Below are positions 29,926 to 40,481 of a stretch of DNA of 64,000 nt, piece after piece. Made by a program: the position numbers and the translations under genes. Each line of letters opens with the position of its first letter. Position 1 is the stretch's first letter. Below the pieces are notes generated by a model. It was not told where the DNA came from, did no database searches, and saw only the letters and a list, made by a program, of their open reading frames with translations. The stretch lies in NCBI GenBank assembly GCA_015233725.1, contig JADFXD010000003.1, positions 1 to 64,000 of the forward strand, written 5' to 3'. This DNA is from Nitrospirota bacterium (GTDB lineage Bacteria; Nitrospirota; Thermodesulfovibrionia; Thermodesulfovibrionales; Magnetobacteriaceae).

Positions 29926-32900
29926 ATGCTATGGATAGGGATACTATTAATCGTTGGGATTGTCTTTCCCGCTATCAGTGAGGCCAACAAGACCTTAGGC
30001 GTAGTCCTGTCACCATCAACGGCCGGTACTATAGCTGTTACGGTCGCTGCTGTTAGTAAGACTGCTTGCGGAGTGGGGGGTAATTCAAGTCCTTGCAGCT
30101 ACGCCACGGCAAACAGTGATAACATAGTTCTAACCGTAACGCCGGCTACCGGATACACCTTTTCAGGTTGGTCTGGGGCCCCTACTGGGGCTTGTACTGG
30201 GACTTCAACCACATGTTCCTTTGGTATGGGCAATGCGTCATGGAATGTAACGGCCACCTTTACAGTGGTGACGACTTACACCCTGACTGTAAGCAAATCG
30301 CCAGCAGGAGGCGGTACTGTAGCAAGCGCGGATGGCTTCATTAGCTGTGGAACTACCTGCACCCATTCTTATTTGGGCACTGATAGCGTAAGCCTAACCG
30401 CAACTCCTGTAGCTGGATACACCTTTTCAAGTTGGTCCGGGGCTCCTGGTGGGGCTTGTACAGGGGCCTCAAACACATGTTCCTTTAGCATGAGCAGTTC
30501 GTCTCAGTCTGTCACGGCCAATTTTACAGTCTCTACGGCTCCAACAACCACCTTGAACCTAACCGTGGCCTCAGCATCAACATACGGTAATGTAACGAGC
30601 TCGCCTACCGGTATTAACTGCGGAAACGGTGGAGCTGTTTGCAGTTATGCCTTTCCTCAAAATACTGCCATAACCCTGACCGCAAATCCGGCTACCGGAT
30701 ACTCTTTTTCAAGTTGGTCTTCTGGTTGTACGCCGGTAACAGGGTCTCCGACCCAGTGCAACATTAATACGGGCACCTCAGCGAGCCTGTCTGTCACGGC
30801 CGCCTTTACAGCCTCCACAATACCTCCGACCACTTGTACACTACCCACGACGACTATATCTACTACGACGACAACGACCTCAACTATCGTAGGCGCGGCC
30901 TACTGCGCGCAACCGCCCTTTATACCACAGTCGTTAAAGCCAAACCTCTTGCTGATGCTGGATAACTCCTTCAGCATGTATGACCCCGCCTACTACAGCA
31001 CTACGTCCTACAACAACTCTGCATCGGGGATATATCCAGGCTATGACAACTCGTATAACAATAGCAACACATACATAGGCTACTACACACCAACACAGTT
31101 GTATGAGGCAACAGGCGGGACGACCTTCGCAAACGACGGTCAATGCTCGCACTTCACAACCTACTCAGGCACCTTACCCAACGCGGCATGTACATACATC
31201 AATACGAGTTACCTGTGCCTGACCCTCAACGCTGGCTCGACGGATGTCACACTCTTTAGGGCGAGCGGGAACTTCCTGAACTGGCTGGCCGCCTCCAAGA
31301 TGGACATCCAGAAGCAGGTGCTCACCGGAGGCAAGTACGACAGCACCTATCAAATGCTCGTCGGTGAGACAAGGGGTTGGAACGGCATGATGTATCTCAA
31401 GAGTGTCAATACGACTCCAGCCGTTACATTTGGCGTGCGCGGTCCAAGTAATGGAAAGTACCCGGGCTTTGGAAGCTCGGATGGTGGAACAGCGAGAATT
31501 GATGTAATGGTAGGAACCTTTAACTATACCAGTTGTATGACTGCCGTTAATTATTGGCTCAATGGCGGTGCCTTTGGTCAAGCAAAACAATCAATACTTG
31601 ACTGTTTTAATGACCCCACTGGTGGCGCAGATGCAACACGACCCATCTTTAATCACGTTACGCAGTCGTGTTGGGGCTGTAGCTCCCCAACATGTTTGGC
31701 ATCCGATATGGGCAATGGAGATAGTTCAAGGATGGAGAACGACTGTGAACGCTACTATGGCTCGCTTACACCAGTCAATACTGTGCCCACCTATGCCAAT
31801 GCCAACATCTTGGCTTCAATTTGCGCTATAAGCCCAAATTCCAGTGTACCTTATGTTGGCGATTGCTATAAGACCGGTGGTCCTTGTGTCATCGGTGCTC
31901 ATAATGGCAGTGCCTGTGATACCTGTGTTAATACAGGGATCGCTGACTACTGCAATGGCATGTCTAACTCTGCCGTAGTGGACCCAACAGGGATTGCGCT
32001 TTTGGGTGCCAGTCCTACTCGTTCTTCTTCGATGCCGGCATTTTTCATGGCTGGTGGGATTTTGACGCAGCTTGGCTCTCCGATAAAGACCTACCAGGTC
32101 AAGGTCGATCAGACAGTGCTGCCAACAGGGCTTATCCACGACTTCTATAACCTGATAAAGTTTGGCGTCATGGTATTTAACACAGACGGCTCCGCCTCAG
32201 AGTGTGTGGCCAATGCCACGACAAGCCAAATACCCTGCCCATCAGGGACAAACCAAGATGGCGGCAAGATCATCTCCTACATCAACCCAAGCGACGACTC
32301 TACCGTCCTTGCCGCGGCCAAACAACCCCTGATCGACAGCGTAAACGCGATAACGGCCTCCACCTGGACGCCTTACGCCGAGGCCTTCTATAACGCGATA
32401 GGCTATTTCGCCAGCAACGCCAGCATGCGCCTTAACACCACGGACTTTGACCCAACGATCAATCAGCCCGTAAACTACACCTGCAGACAGAACAACATCC
32501 TGCTCGTCACCGACGGCGTCTCTACGGCAGACCAAAACCCAACCGTAAAGGCCCTGGCCGTCCCCCCGGGCAGCCCTACACACAGCCCCGACGGCGATGA
32601 CGACTCCAACACTAATAGCTGCATGTCCTACAGCGGCAGCACATACCTGGACGACCTCGCGTGGCTCGCCCATAACAAAAAGATCACGGACTTTACACAG
32701 ACCCCAACAACGGCGGCAGACACCATCACCACCTACACGGTCTTTAACGGAGAGGACAACGGCAGGACGGATGAGTGCAGCCCCGTGGTGCAATTGCAGA
32801 ATACGGCCACAAACGGCGGCGGCACCTATCAAAACGCAGGCAACTCCGCCGGGTTGCAGACTGCCCTGAGGGCCGCGTTTCTGTCCGTAGCGGCAAAGGC

Positions 32901-35175
32901 GGCATCAGGGACGGCGGCCTCCGTGTTGGGCGAAAAGGCAAGGGAAGGTTCAAACATCCTCCAGGCGGTGTTTTATCCTAACAAGCTCTTTAATCTCACA
33001 TCCCCCTCAACCACTATAACCCGCGCGTGGCTTGGTTATCTCAATAGCCTCTGGTTCTATGAAGACAGCGTAAACAATATAGCCAACATCCGTGAGGACA
33101 CCATAAACGACGACATCCTGGACCTAAGGACCGATAATGTCATCAGCTTTGACTTCGTCAACAATCAACTGGTAGTACATAGCTGGCAGGATACAAATGG
33201 AGACGGCACCCCCGACGTCGCCCTTCCCGACAAGACCCTCGACGACGTAAAACTGATATGGGAGGGCGGAAAGATACTCTTTCAGAGGAACCTCACCACA
33301 AGACCAAGAAAGATATTCGTAAATGACAGCAGCACCTCGTATCCCAAGAGCTCCGCTGCCAACACCTGTAGCAGCGGTAACCTGGTGACCTTCACAACAA
33401 CCAACAAGACCTGCTTTAGCAGCTACCTCGGGACAGACCTAAACAACGACGGCGTTGTAAACGCCACTGATACCGCCCTGGTCGACCCGTTCATTAACTA
33501 CGTCAATGGTACCGACACCTCACCATTTAGAACCAGGACGCTGCCGTTGACAAACCCCGTCGACCCCACAATCTCAAACACCTGGAAACTGGGCGATATC
33601 ATATACTCAACCCCCCAGATTGTAACGTACAACAACACCTTCAGCGATTACACCGTTGCCTATGTGGGCGCCAACGACGGTATGTTACATGCCTTTAAGG
33701 TCGGGAAGATAGGCTCAATGGGGCTGACCGGCACCGCGAAGGCTCAGATTACAGTGGGCAAGGATAACTCTATGCTGGGGGATGAGCTGTGGGCCTTTAT
33801 ACCTCAAAACGCCCTCCCGTATCTCAGATATTATGCCGACCCCAATTACTGTCACTCCTACATAGTAGACCTTAGCCCCTACCTGTATACCTATGGCAGC
33901 AATAAAATCCTGATCGGCGGCATGAGGCTTGGCGGTGGCTGCGGAGGTACCTCAACCGTCAATCCACCAACAGATACGTGCCCTAACCCAAACTCCTCCT
34001 CGTGTGTGGGGATGTCCTCGTACTTTGCCCTTGACGTCAAGGACCCAAATCACCCCAAACTGCTGTGGGAATTTACCGATCCAGGCCTCAAGTTTACATT
34101 TTCAGGCCCGGCGGTTGTAAACATCAGTAACACCAGGTTTGTGGTCTTCCTCTCCGGCCCAAATGACTACAACGGCAACTCTAACCAGAACCTCAAGGTG
34201 TTTATACTAAAGCTCAATACAGATAACACAATCGATACGGTCTATACCAAGGATATGGGGGCATCGTACGCCAACAGTTTTGGAGGCCGGTTGTTTACAA
34301 GGGGACTCGACCTCAACGAGGACGGCAATACGGATTATGTGTTCTTTGGCTATTCAAAGTACATAAACACCGTAAATGGTTATCCTCAATGGGGCGGAGG
34401 CGTAGTAAAGCTATACACAAACAGTACCGACCCCACACAATGGGTGTATGACAATGGCTATGTCGCCTTCTCGGACCCGACCGGTTTTCCAGTTACGGCA
34501 CAGGTTGCCTTTGACAAGTGCTTCGACACATACTATCTGTACTTCACCTCCGGCAAATACTTTACACCAACCGAGCTGTACAACACAGGCACCGGACCGG
34601 TAACGTTGAAGTCCGATATAATCGCGGGTGTCCCACTTATGTGCGACTATCAAAACAACTGTACCCCTACCAGTATCAACGTACAGGCTACCGGCACGAA
34701 TTCACTGTCATCGGTCAGCACCGTGTGTACCAACCTCGCGAATTCTGCTAACCACGCAAACTCGGCCTGGTACAGGTCGCTCGACCCGATATCACTGCCC
34801 TACTACATGGAGCGTGGCGTAACCGATCCGGTGGTCACCGGAGGTAACTACGTGATGTTTGTAACGGCAAAACCCTCCAATGATGTCTGCTCGTTTTCAG
34901 GCACCTCGCGCGTATGGGCGTTTAACTGTGCAACGGGCGGGGCCGTGACCAACACCACGTGTGCTGGCAAATCGGTTAATACATCGTTGCTCCAGGGGAC
35001 GATGCTATTGCAGCTCTCCACGGCGGCAATCAACCAGGTCAATCTGAAAAATACCTTTGCCAGCTCTCCCGGCTTGATATCTACCCCTTCCAGCTCAGGT
35101 ATGCCGCCTCCCAATCCACCACCGATTACGAAGTTTGGCGCCGGTAACAAGATCATCCATTGGCTGGAAAAATAG
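29887..35175 (+). CDS. PilY1-like pilus-associated adhesin (copy B); true start probably ATG 29822, out of frame in this assembly
   Basis: Signal core MLWIGILLIVGIVFPAISEA; MLDNSFSMYD; VAYVGANDGMLHAF; strongly similar to PilY1-A in the C-terminal half. Confidence 0.88.
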   Translation: MPSGRCRQGVAVRMLWIGILLIVGIVFPAISEANKTLGVVLSPSTAGTIAVTVAAVSKTACGVGGNSSPCSYATANSDNIVLTVTPATGYTFSGWSGAPTGACTGTSTTCSFGMGNASWNVTATFTVVTTYTLTVSKSPAGGGTVASADGFISCGTTCTHSYLGTDSVSLTATPVAGYTFSSWSGAPGGACTGASNTCSFSMSSSSQSVTANFTVSTAPTTTLNLTVASASTYGNVTSSPTGINCGNGGAVCSYAFPQNTAITLTANPATGYSFSSWSSGCTPVTGSPTQCNINTGTSASLSVTAAFTASTIPPTTCTLPTTTISTTTTTTSTIVGAAYCAQPPFIPQSLKPNLLLMLDNSFSMYDPAYYSTTSYNNSASGIYPGYDNSYNNSNTYIGYYTPTQLYEATGGTTFANDGQCSHFTTYSGTLPNAACTYINTSYLCLTLNAGSTDVTLFRASGNFLNWLAASKMDIQKQVLTGGKYDSTYQMLVGETRGWNGMMYLKSVNTTPAVTFGVRGPSNGKYPGFGSSDGGTARIDVMVGTFNYTSCMTAVNYWLNGGAFGQAKQSILDCFNDPTGGADATRPIFNHVTQSCWGCSSPTCLASDMGNGDSSRMENDCERYYGSLTPVNTVPTYANANILASICAISPNSSVPYVGDCYKTGGPCVIGAHNGSACDTCVNTGIADYCNGMSNSAVVDPTGIALLGASPTRSSSMPAFFMAGGILTQLGSPIKTYQVKVDQTVLPTGLIHDFYNLIKFGVMVFNTDGSASECVANATTSQIPCPSGTNQDGGKIISYINPSDDSTVLAAAKQPLIDSVNAITASTWTPYAEAFYNAIGYFASNASMRLNTTDFDPTINQPVNYTCRQNNILLVTDGVSTADQNPTVKALAVPPGSPTHSPDGDDDSNTNSCMSYSGSTYLDDLAWLAHNKKITDFTQTPTTAADTITTYTVFNGEDNGRTDECSPVVQLQNTATNGGGTYQNAGNSAGLQTALRAAFLSVAAKAASGTAASVLGEKAREGSNILQAVFYPNKLFNLTSPSTTITRAWLGYLNSLWFYEDSVNNIANIREDTINDDILDLRTDNVISFDFVNNQLVVHSWQDTNGDGTPDVALPDKTLDDVKLIWEGGKILFQRNLTTRPRKIFVNDSSTSYPKSSAANTCSSGNLVTFTTTNKTCFSSYLGTDLNNDGVVNATDTALVDPFINYVNGTDTSPFRTRTLPLTNPVDPTISNTWKLGDIIYSTPQIVTYNNTFSDYTVAYVGANDGMLHAFKVGKIGSMGLTGTAKAQITVGKDNSMLGDELWAFIPQNALPYLRYYADPNYCHSYIVDLSPYLYTYGSNKILIGGMRLGGGCGGTSTVNPPTDTCPNPNSSSCVGMSSYFALDVKDPNHPKLLWEFTDPGLKFTFSGPAVVNISNTRFVVFLSGPNDYNGNSNQNLKVFILKLNTDNTIDTVYTKDMGASYANSFGGRLFTRGLDLNEDGNTDYVFFGYSKYINTVNGYPQWGGGVVKLYTNSTDPTQWVYDNGYVAFSDPTGFPVTAQVAFDKCFDTYYLYFTSGKYFTPTELYNTGTGPVTLKSDIIAGVPLMCDYQNNCTPTSINVQATGTNSLSSVSTVCTNLANSANHANSAWYRSLDPISLPYYMERGVTDPVVTGGNYVMFVTAKPSNDVCSFSGTSRVWAFNCATGGAVTNTTCAGKSVNTSLLQGTMLLQLSTAAINQVNLKNTFASSPGLISTPSSSGMPPPNPPPITKFGAGNKIIHWLEK

Positions 35176-35188
35176 CGAAGAATGTATA

Positions 35189-35280
35189 AGTGTGAACAAG
35201 ATATGATGGGGTCAAGGGGACTTGTCCCCTTGCAGGAGGGTCTGAGGGGGGGCGGAGCCGCCCCCTTCTTCTCTCTTAAG
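35189..35280 (+). repeat. Interspersed double-hairpin element, class I
   Basis: gtgaacaagatatgatggggtcaaggggacttgtccccttgcaggagggtctgagggggggcggagccgcccccttcttctctctta. Confidence 0.9.
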
Positions 35281-35329
35281 GGCTGAATTGTTACGAGATA
35301 GTTAGGTTATAAAAATTTTCCCTGATTTG

Positions 35330-35380
35330 CTCACGATTTTTTCACGTATGTATGTTAGGATATAAGCATGACAAAGATTA
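35330..35380 (+). promoter_or_regulatory. Shared pilus-locus promoter-like block, copy 3
   Basis: ctcacgattttttcacgtatgtatgttaggatataagcatgacaaagatta; TTTTCA (35339)-16 nt-TATAAG (35361). Confidence 0.6.
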
Positions 35381-36030
35381 TGGACAAGAAAGGCTTTACC
35401 ATGATTGAAATGGTGGTGGTGTTAGTGATAGTCGGCATTATCCTGGCGCTTATGGTACGACAATTCTCCGGCTCATCGACAAAGGCGAATATCGAGGTCG
35501 CTATCAAACAGATGTATGGAGACCTTATGGAAGCCAGGGCAAGGGCATCCGCAGAGAGAAAGACCTACGGGCTGGACTGGAACAGTGCGGATTGGGCTAC
35601 TCCACCATCTATACCATCTACGCCAGCTAGCATTACAGGTTACGAGTTGAGGGTCGATACTGGCAACACTGGCAATATTGTGACTGCCGGTGGCTACTCC
35701 GTTGTCAGAACCGTTACCCTCAACAATAATATAACGATTATAAATCAGGAGGGATTTAACTCCATACCATTTGCCATAAAGGGCTCTCTGGATACCGCGA
35801 CCTACGGAAACCTCACCGCCACCTTTTACAGCGAGTGCCGGGCCTGTGACCACGTGACCTCCGGCTGTGACCCGGAAGACCCCAGTAGTTCCGGTTATGC
35901 ACTCTGTTTGCCCTCTGACACATCACCTAACTGCGACAACGTTGATTACCCTGAGAGCTCGTGTATAGTGGTGACATTGACAAGGATAAAAATAGGAAAG
36001 TGGTGTAGCAATGCCTGTGTATTACGATAA
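35368..36030 (+). CDS. Type IV prepilin-like protein (FimT/GspH type); start may be ATG 35380
   Basis: MDKKGFTMIEMVVVLVIVGIILALMV prepilin motif. Confidence 0.85.
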   Translation: MTKIMDKKGFTMIEMVVVLVIVGIILALMVRQFSGSSTKANIEVAIKQMYGDLMEARARASAERKTYGLDWNSADWATPPSIPSTPASITGYELRVDTGNTGNIVTAGGYSVVRTVTLNNNITIINQEGFNSIPFAIKGSLDTATYGNLTATFYSECRACDHVTSGCDPEDPSSSGYALCLPSDTSPNCDNVDYPESSCIVVTLTRIKIGKWCSNACVLR

Positions 36031-36112
36031 GATCAACAACTGCGGCAGCAGTATAAAACAGGGAATGAGCCCAAATAGTAGCCGCCAGGGCAGTAACATA
36101 TGTGTAGGCATC

Positions 36113-36523
36113 ATGGCCAACGACAAGGGCTTTACGCTGGTTGAGGCCCTCGTCTCGATGCTGATACTCATAGTTGTCATGCTTGGCATGTTGCAGGCCA
36201 TCATCATTTCCAGCAGCGTTGCCTACAAGAACGAACTCAGAGATGAGGCCGCCAAGGTAGCCTCGGAGGAATTCGAGGCCACAAGGGATGTCGGCTTCGA
36301 TAATGTGCTACCAATTGCAGGCAGCGGTTCAAGTCCGTGTATAAAATGTACCTCTGCCAACACCTTTACACGGCAATTTGACAACGCAAGTATCAACTTT
36401 ACTATCGCAAAGACCGTAGCTAACCTTGATCCCAACAACAAGCAGGTAAGCATTACGATAACGTGGACATTTAAGAGCGAGCCTATCACATACAATATAA
36501 ACACCTTAATAACAAGGAACTAG
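36113..36523 (+). CDS. Type IV minor prepilin (PilV-like)
   Basis: MANDKGFTLVEALVSMLILIVVMLGMLQA. Confidence 0.82.
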   Translation: MANDKGFTLVEALVSMLILIVVMLGMLQAIIISSSVAYKNELRDEAAKVASEEFEATRDVGFDNVLPIAGSGSSPCIKCTSANTFTRQFDNASINFTIAKTVANLDPNNKQVSITITWTFKSEPITYNINTLITRN

Positions 36524-36527
36524 GCAT

Positions 36528-37685
36528 ATGAAAACACAGATGAAAATAAGAGAAAATGGCTTTACATTAACAGAGCTTATTGTGACACTATTTGTCATGA
36601 GCGCCATAATGGCGGCGACGTTCTCGGCCTTTCTTACACTGTCAAAGAGCTTTAAGAATATGTCAAAGAGGACGGAAACCCATATGGAGGATATAGCAGG
36701 CCTTGATATCATGAAATACGACATAGAGATGGCCGGCTACGGTCTGCCGCGCGCCTATTACCCCCCTGCCCTGGGCATCAACTATACCGAGGCCGCCTCC
36801 ACCGGGACATATGGGCTAGACCCTGTTACTCTGAACGACGCCCCCGCTAACGAACCACGCGCCTATGTGTTTGCCGACAATGTTGTGCCTGCCGGCGGCA
36901 CTGGCACTAATACCTCCGACGTGCTGGCGATAAAGTCCTTTGCCGTTGCCTTGACAAGCGTCTCAGAGAAGTGGACTTTCGTGTATTACAATGGCACAAA
37001 CTGGGTGTACAGGCTTTGGAATGACACCCGCTACGACTTTAAAAATCACGAGATCGTTGTCTTTGTATCAGCAATAAACAAGGTGCTCCAGGTCTCTGGT
37101 GGCAACTGGTACTTTACACTCGCCGGCTGGCCCACGTACAATACCGCGACTATGCCCGTACCGGGAACCATCGATCTCACGTTTATTATGTATGGGATCA
37201 CTACTACCACTGCCACAACAGCTCCACGGATGCCCTTTAATCGCGTGGACTACTTCCTGTACAGACCAGCCGCTGGCTTCCCCGCACGGTGTAACCCCAA
37301 TACGTACACACTCTACAGGGCTACAATCAATCAGTCAACCGGTGCAAGAGATATACAGCCCATACTCGATTGCGTGGCAGATTTTCAGGTGGGCTTTGGC
37401 CTGGATACAGATGCGAATAACATAGTCGATACCTGGACAAGCAACGCCGTGCCAACAAGCGCCTCTACGCTGCAGGACCAGCTCAAGGAGCTCAAGGTGT
37501 TTCTCCTGATCCAGGAGGGACAGTATGACCCCGACTTTACCTTTGCAACCAACTCAACCCATACACTAACAATTGGAGATAGCGATATTACGCTTAAGAC
37601 CTTCGATCTGACCACATTGCCAAACTATGCGCACTACCGTTGGAAGGTATATAAAATGGTCACTAAACCGCTAAATCTTATGTGA
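36528..37685 (+). CDS. Type IV minor prepilin (PilW-like)
   Basis: ENGFTLTELIVTLFVMSAIMAATFSAF; operon context. Confidence 0.82.
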   Translation: MKTQMKIRENGFTLTELIVTLFVMSAIMAATFSAFLTLSKSFKNMSKRTETHMEDIAGLDIMKYDIEMAGYGLPRAYYPPALGINYTEAASTGTYGLDPVTLNDAPANEPRAYVFADNVVPAGGTGTNTSDVLAIKSFAVALTSVSEKWTFVYYNGTNWVYRLWNDTRYDFKNHEIVVFVSAINKVLQVSGGNWYFTLAGWPTYNTATMPVPGTIDLTFIMYGITTTTATTAPRMPFNRVDYFLYRPAAGFPARCNPNTYTLYRATINQSTGARDIQPILDCVADFQVGFGLDTDANNIVDTWTSNAVPTSASTLQDQLKELKVFLLIQEGQYDPDFTFATNSTHTLTIGDSDITLKTFDLTTLPNYAHYRWKVYKMVTKPLNLM

Positions 37686-37695
37686 GGCGATAGAT

Positions 37696-38295
37696 ATGAA
37701 AATGCTTAAAAATGAAGACGGCTTTGGCCTTGCGATGACAATGGTGTTTGCGGTTATTGCCCTGGCTCTCACAGGGGGCTTGCTGTTTGTTGTGATGCAG
37801 GAGTCGAAGTTATCCGGCTCGACAAAGCGCTACTCCTCCGCAATGGAGGCCGCCAGGGGAGGCGTGTCAATAGCAAAAGACTTCATCATCTCCGGTAAGA
37901 TAACCCCTTCCTACGCCGGTATGGTAATGCAAAACGCCAACTGCACAAATGCCAGGATATCTAACGCAACCTACGACCCCGATAATACCTATCTGTGGGG
38001 TGCATGTGATTCATACACGGACTATAATGGCGTTATCTGTACCAATGTAAATCCCAATTATTATGCCACAAGCGCCGACCCAAAGGTCTGCCCTGATTTT
38101 ATCCTCCCCCCCTACAGCGCCGCTAACCCCCTGGGCCTGGGAGACTACACGGTATACATCAAACTCGCCGATAACAAATTGATAGTCACAGCTAATACAT
38201 ACAGCTTAATCACGATCTCCGTATATGTCGAAAATCCTACCCTGATCAAAGAATCCGTGAGCATGATGTTCCTCTACCTACTAAGAATCAGCTAA
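37696..38295 (+). CDS. PilX-like pilus assembly protein
   Basis: EDGFGLAMTMVFAVIALALTGGLLFVVMQESKLSGSTKRYSSAMEAARGG. Confidence 0.75.
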   Translation: MKMLKNEDGFGLAMTMVFAVIALALTGGLLFVVMQESKLSGSTKRYSSAMEAARGGVSIAKDFIISGKITPSYAGMVMQNANCTNARISNATYDPDNTYLWGACDSYTDYNGVICTNVNPNYYATSADPKVCPDFILPPYSAANPLGLGDYTVYIKLADNKLIVTANTYSLITISVYVENPTLIKESVSMMFLYLLRIS

Positions 38296-38368
38296 GAAGA
38301 AAAGAAAGAAAAAGAAAAAAGGGGTGGCTCCGCTTCTTTTTCGCTCCAGGTCGCACCTGGCCCCCTTA
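38296..38368. repeat. Interspersed hairpin element, class II
   Basis: aagaaaagaaagaaaaagaaaaaaggggtggctccgcttctttttcgctccaggtcgcacctggcccccttatt. Confidence 0.85.
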
Positions 38369-40276
38369 TTGAGAGATAGACTTTAGAGGGGGTTGTCCTA
38401 CAAGATGGTTCTTAGTCTCATCCAGTAAGCGTACAATCTGTGATGAGAGTCCCTCTAGTTCTTTAAAGAGCTCATAGCTTCTTTGCTTATCTCCTTTATT
38501 GTATAAAGACACTATCTCTTTTCCAAGTGCGTGCAGTTTCGTGTGTGGGGTCTCTATAGCCTTAAAGTTAGACAGGTTACCACACAGCGCCTTACCCGTA
38601 GTGTAATACCACTTGCCAAGACGGCATAGCGTGTGGTCAACAAGCATTGCAGGGTCTACATGTTCAGCGCCCTTTAGACAGGAAGATATCTTATAGACCC
38701 AGAGCCTGTGATCGGTCTTGGCAAGGTCCAACACCAACAGCTCACCACCCTTAGTGATAAATCCTGAAGACGCCTTTCTTAGCTCCTCGGACATTACTAT
38801 CATCCTGTTTATCCCTGATGTTACCTCGTCTGAGTGTTTTACCATCTCTTGAGATATACCAGTGGTCCTCTCAACATTCTTTACAATGTCCGAGGATGTT
38901 GCCGACTGTTGTTCCATCGCTGTAGCAATCAGTGTTATTTGGTCGCGTACCTCAAGGGCCGCCTCCACTATGTCCTTTAGGGTAGTGCCCACCTGATTCA
39001 TTTGTTCGGTGGCCTTTGAGACCTCGTTTGAGGCGTATTGCATTGATTTTGTGGTTTTATCGGACTCTACCTGTACGGCTGATATCTTTTCAGATATCTC
39101 TGTTGTGGCGCCTTTTGTCCTTTCGGCAAGCTTTCTCACCTCGTCTGCCACTACGGCAAACCCTCTGCCCTGCTCACCTGCCCTGGCTGCCTCTATGGCC
39201 GCATTGAGCGCAAGCAGGTTTGTCTGATCGGCTATGTCGTTGATCACCCTCAATATGCTGCCTATCTCATTTATCCGCTTGTTTAAAGCGTCTATTACCG
39301 ATGATAACTCCTTTGTGGTGTTGTGCACCAGATTAACCGTACCCACAGCGTTACCAGCTATATCCTTTCCCCTTGATGCTATTACCATTGCGCTTGTAGA
39401 CATCTCAGACGCCGTTGAGGCATTCCTCGATATGTCGGCTATTGTCTGACTCATTTGCTCAATCGCTGTGGCTATCTGTGCCGACTGACTAAGCTGCTCG
39501 TTTGCCCCTTCCATTGTGTCGTCAGTCTTTAACCTGACAAGGTCCATTACGCTAACCACATTGTTAATTGATACAAGCGTACTGTTTATAAGCTCGCTAA
39601 AAAAATCTACCACCCTATTCATCTCACCCACAAGGAGCCCTACCTCGTCATTACTCATGTAATTCACAGTCATCTTTAGATCCTTGTTCACAATGTAGTG
39701 CATTTGCTCCATAAGGAGATTTAACGGTTTTAATATCTTCATCCTTGATGCTAAAAAGATCGCTATGTATATAATAACACTTAGACACAGTATCCCTATC
39801 TGAATGATTTTTATATTTCTTACCTTGTTTTTTGCCATGTGTTCAGCCTCAGTCGTCATATCGTTAGTCAGGGCAAAAAAGGCGTCGCTCTCTTTAATGA
39901 GTCTTTCGTGAAGTGATGCGTCCTGCCTTGATGTGGTCAGAGTGCTTTTTAATCCCAACCAGGCATCCTCAACCCTCTTGCAGGTCTGGATAAAATGAGC
40001 ATCTGTGGGCGCTGGCATGTCCATCTCCTTGTTACCATTAATAAGTGCAGATATTAACTGATCAATCGTTATCATAAGCCTGTCTGCCTCCGCGTATTTA
40101 GCGACCAGGGCATATTTGACCACCTTCTGCGAGGAGCCCCTCACCTTGCCCGTGGTATTAACTATCTTACCGTCATGAGACATGTTGTCGAGCTCGTTAA
40201 AAACACCAACGCTACTCACTAACGCAAAGAAAAGCAATATCGCTAACATTACGTCAATCTGCCAAGATATTTTCAT
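38366..40276 (-). CDS. Methyl-accepting chemotaxis protein with C-terminal CZB-like domain (paralogue of 2102-4012)
   Basis: [51 protein letters not shown]...[13 protein letters not shown]...[11 protein letters not shown]; PilJ-N-like [17 protein letters not shown]. Confidence 0.93.
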   Translation of the reverse strand: MKISWQIDVMLAILLFFALVSSVGVFNELDNMSHDGKIVNTTGKVRGSSQKVVKYALVAKYAEADRLMITIDQLISALINGNKEMDMPAPTDAHFIQTCKRVEDAWLGLKSTLTTSRQDASLHERLIKESDAFFALTNDMTTEAEHMAKNKVRNIKIIQIGILCLSVIIYIAIFLASRMKILKPLNLLMEQMHYIVNKDLKMTVNYMSNDEVGLLVGEMNRVVDFFSELINSTLVSINNVVSVMDLVRLKTDDTMEGANEQLSQSAQIATAIEQMSQTIADISRNASTASEMSTSAMVIASRGKDIAGNAVGTVNLVHNTTKELSSVIDALNKRINEIGSILRVINDIADQTNLLALNAAIEAARAGEQGRGFAVVADEVRKLAERTKGATTEISEKISAVQVESDKTTKSMQYASNEVSKATEQMNQVGTTLKDIVEAALEVRDQITLIATAMEQQSATSSDIVKNVERTTGISQEMVKHSDEVTSGINRMIVMSEELRKASSGFITKGGELLVLDLAKTDHRLWVYKISSCLKGAEHVDPAMLVDHTLCRLGKWYYTTGKALCGNLSNFKAIETPHTKLHALGKEIVSLYNKGDKQRSYELFKELEGLSSQIVRLLDETKNHLVGQPPLKSISQ

Positions 40277-40481
40277 TTAAATCTCCTTAATAATTTTGTA
40301 TGGTACCTACTTGTGTTTTATACCACAAACCCAGTGTTAATATCAATCTCATATCTCAGTTAACTAAAATGTTTTTTTATATCAATAAGTTACATGGATT
40401 TTGTATGTATTTTCATTGAGAGTTGCTGTCATGGGTAGTCACTTATTGACTTACGCTGGCAACTATGTTAATATCAATGTC

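Noticed and set aside
32242-32832. 196-aa minus-strand ORF inside pilY1-B
   Set aside because: Antisense translation of a PilY1 coding region with biased composition; no supporting motifs.
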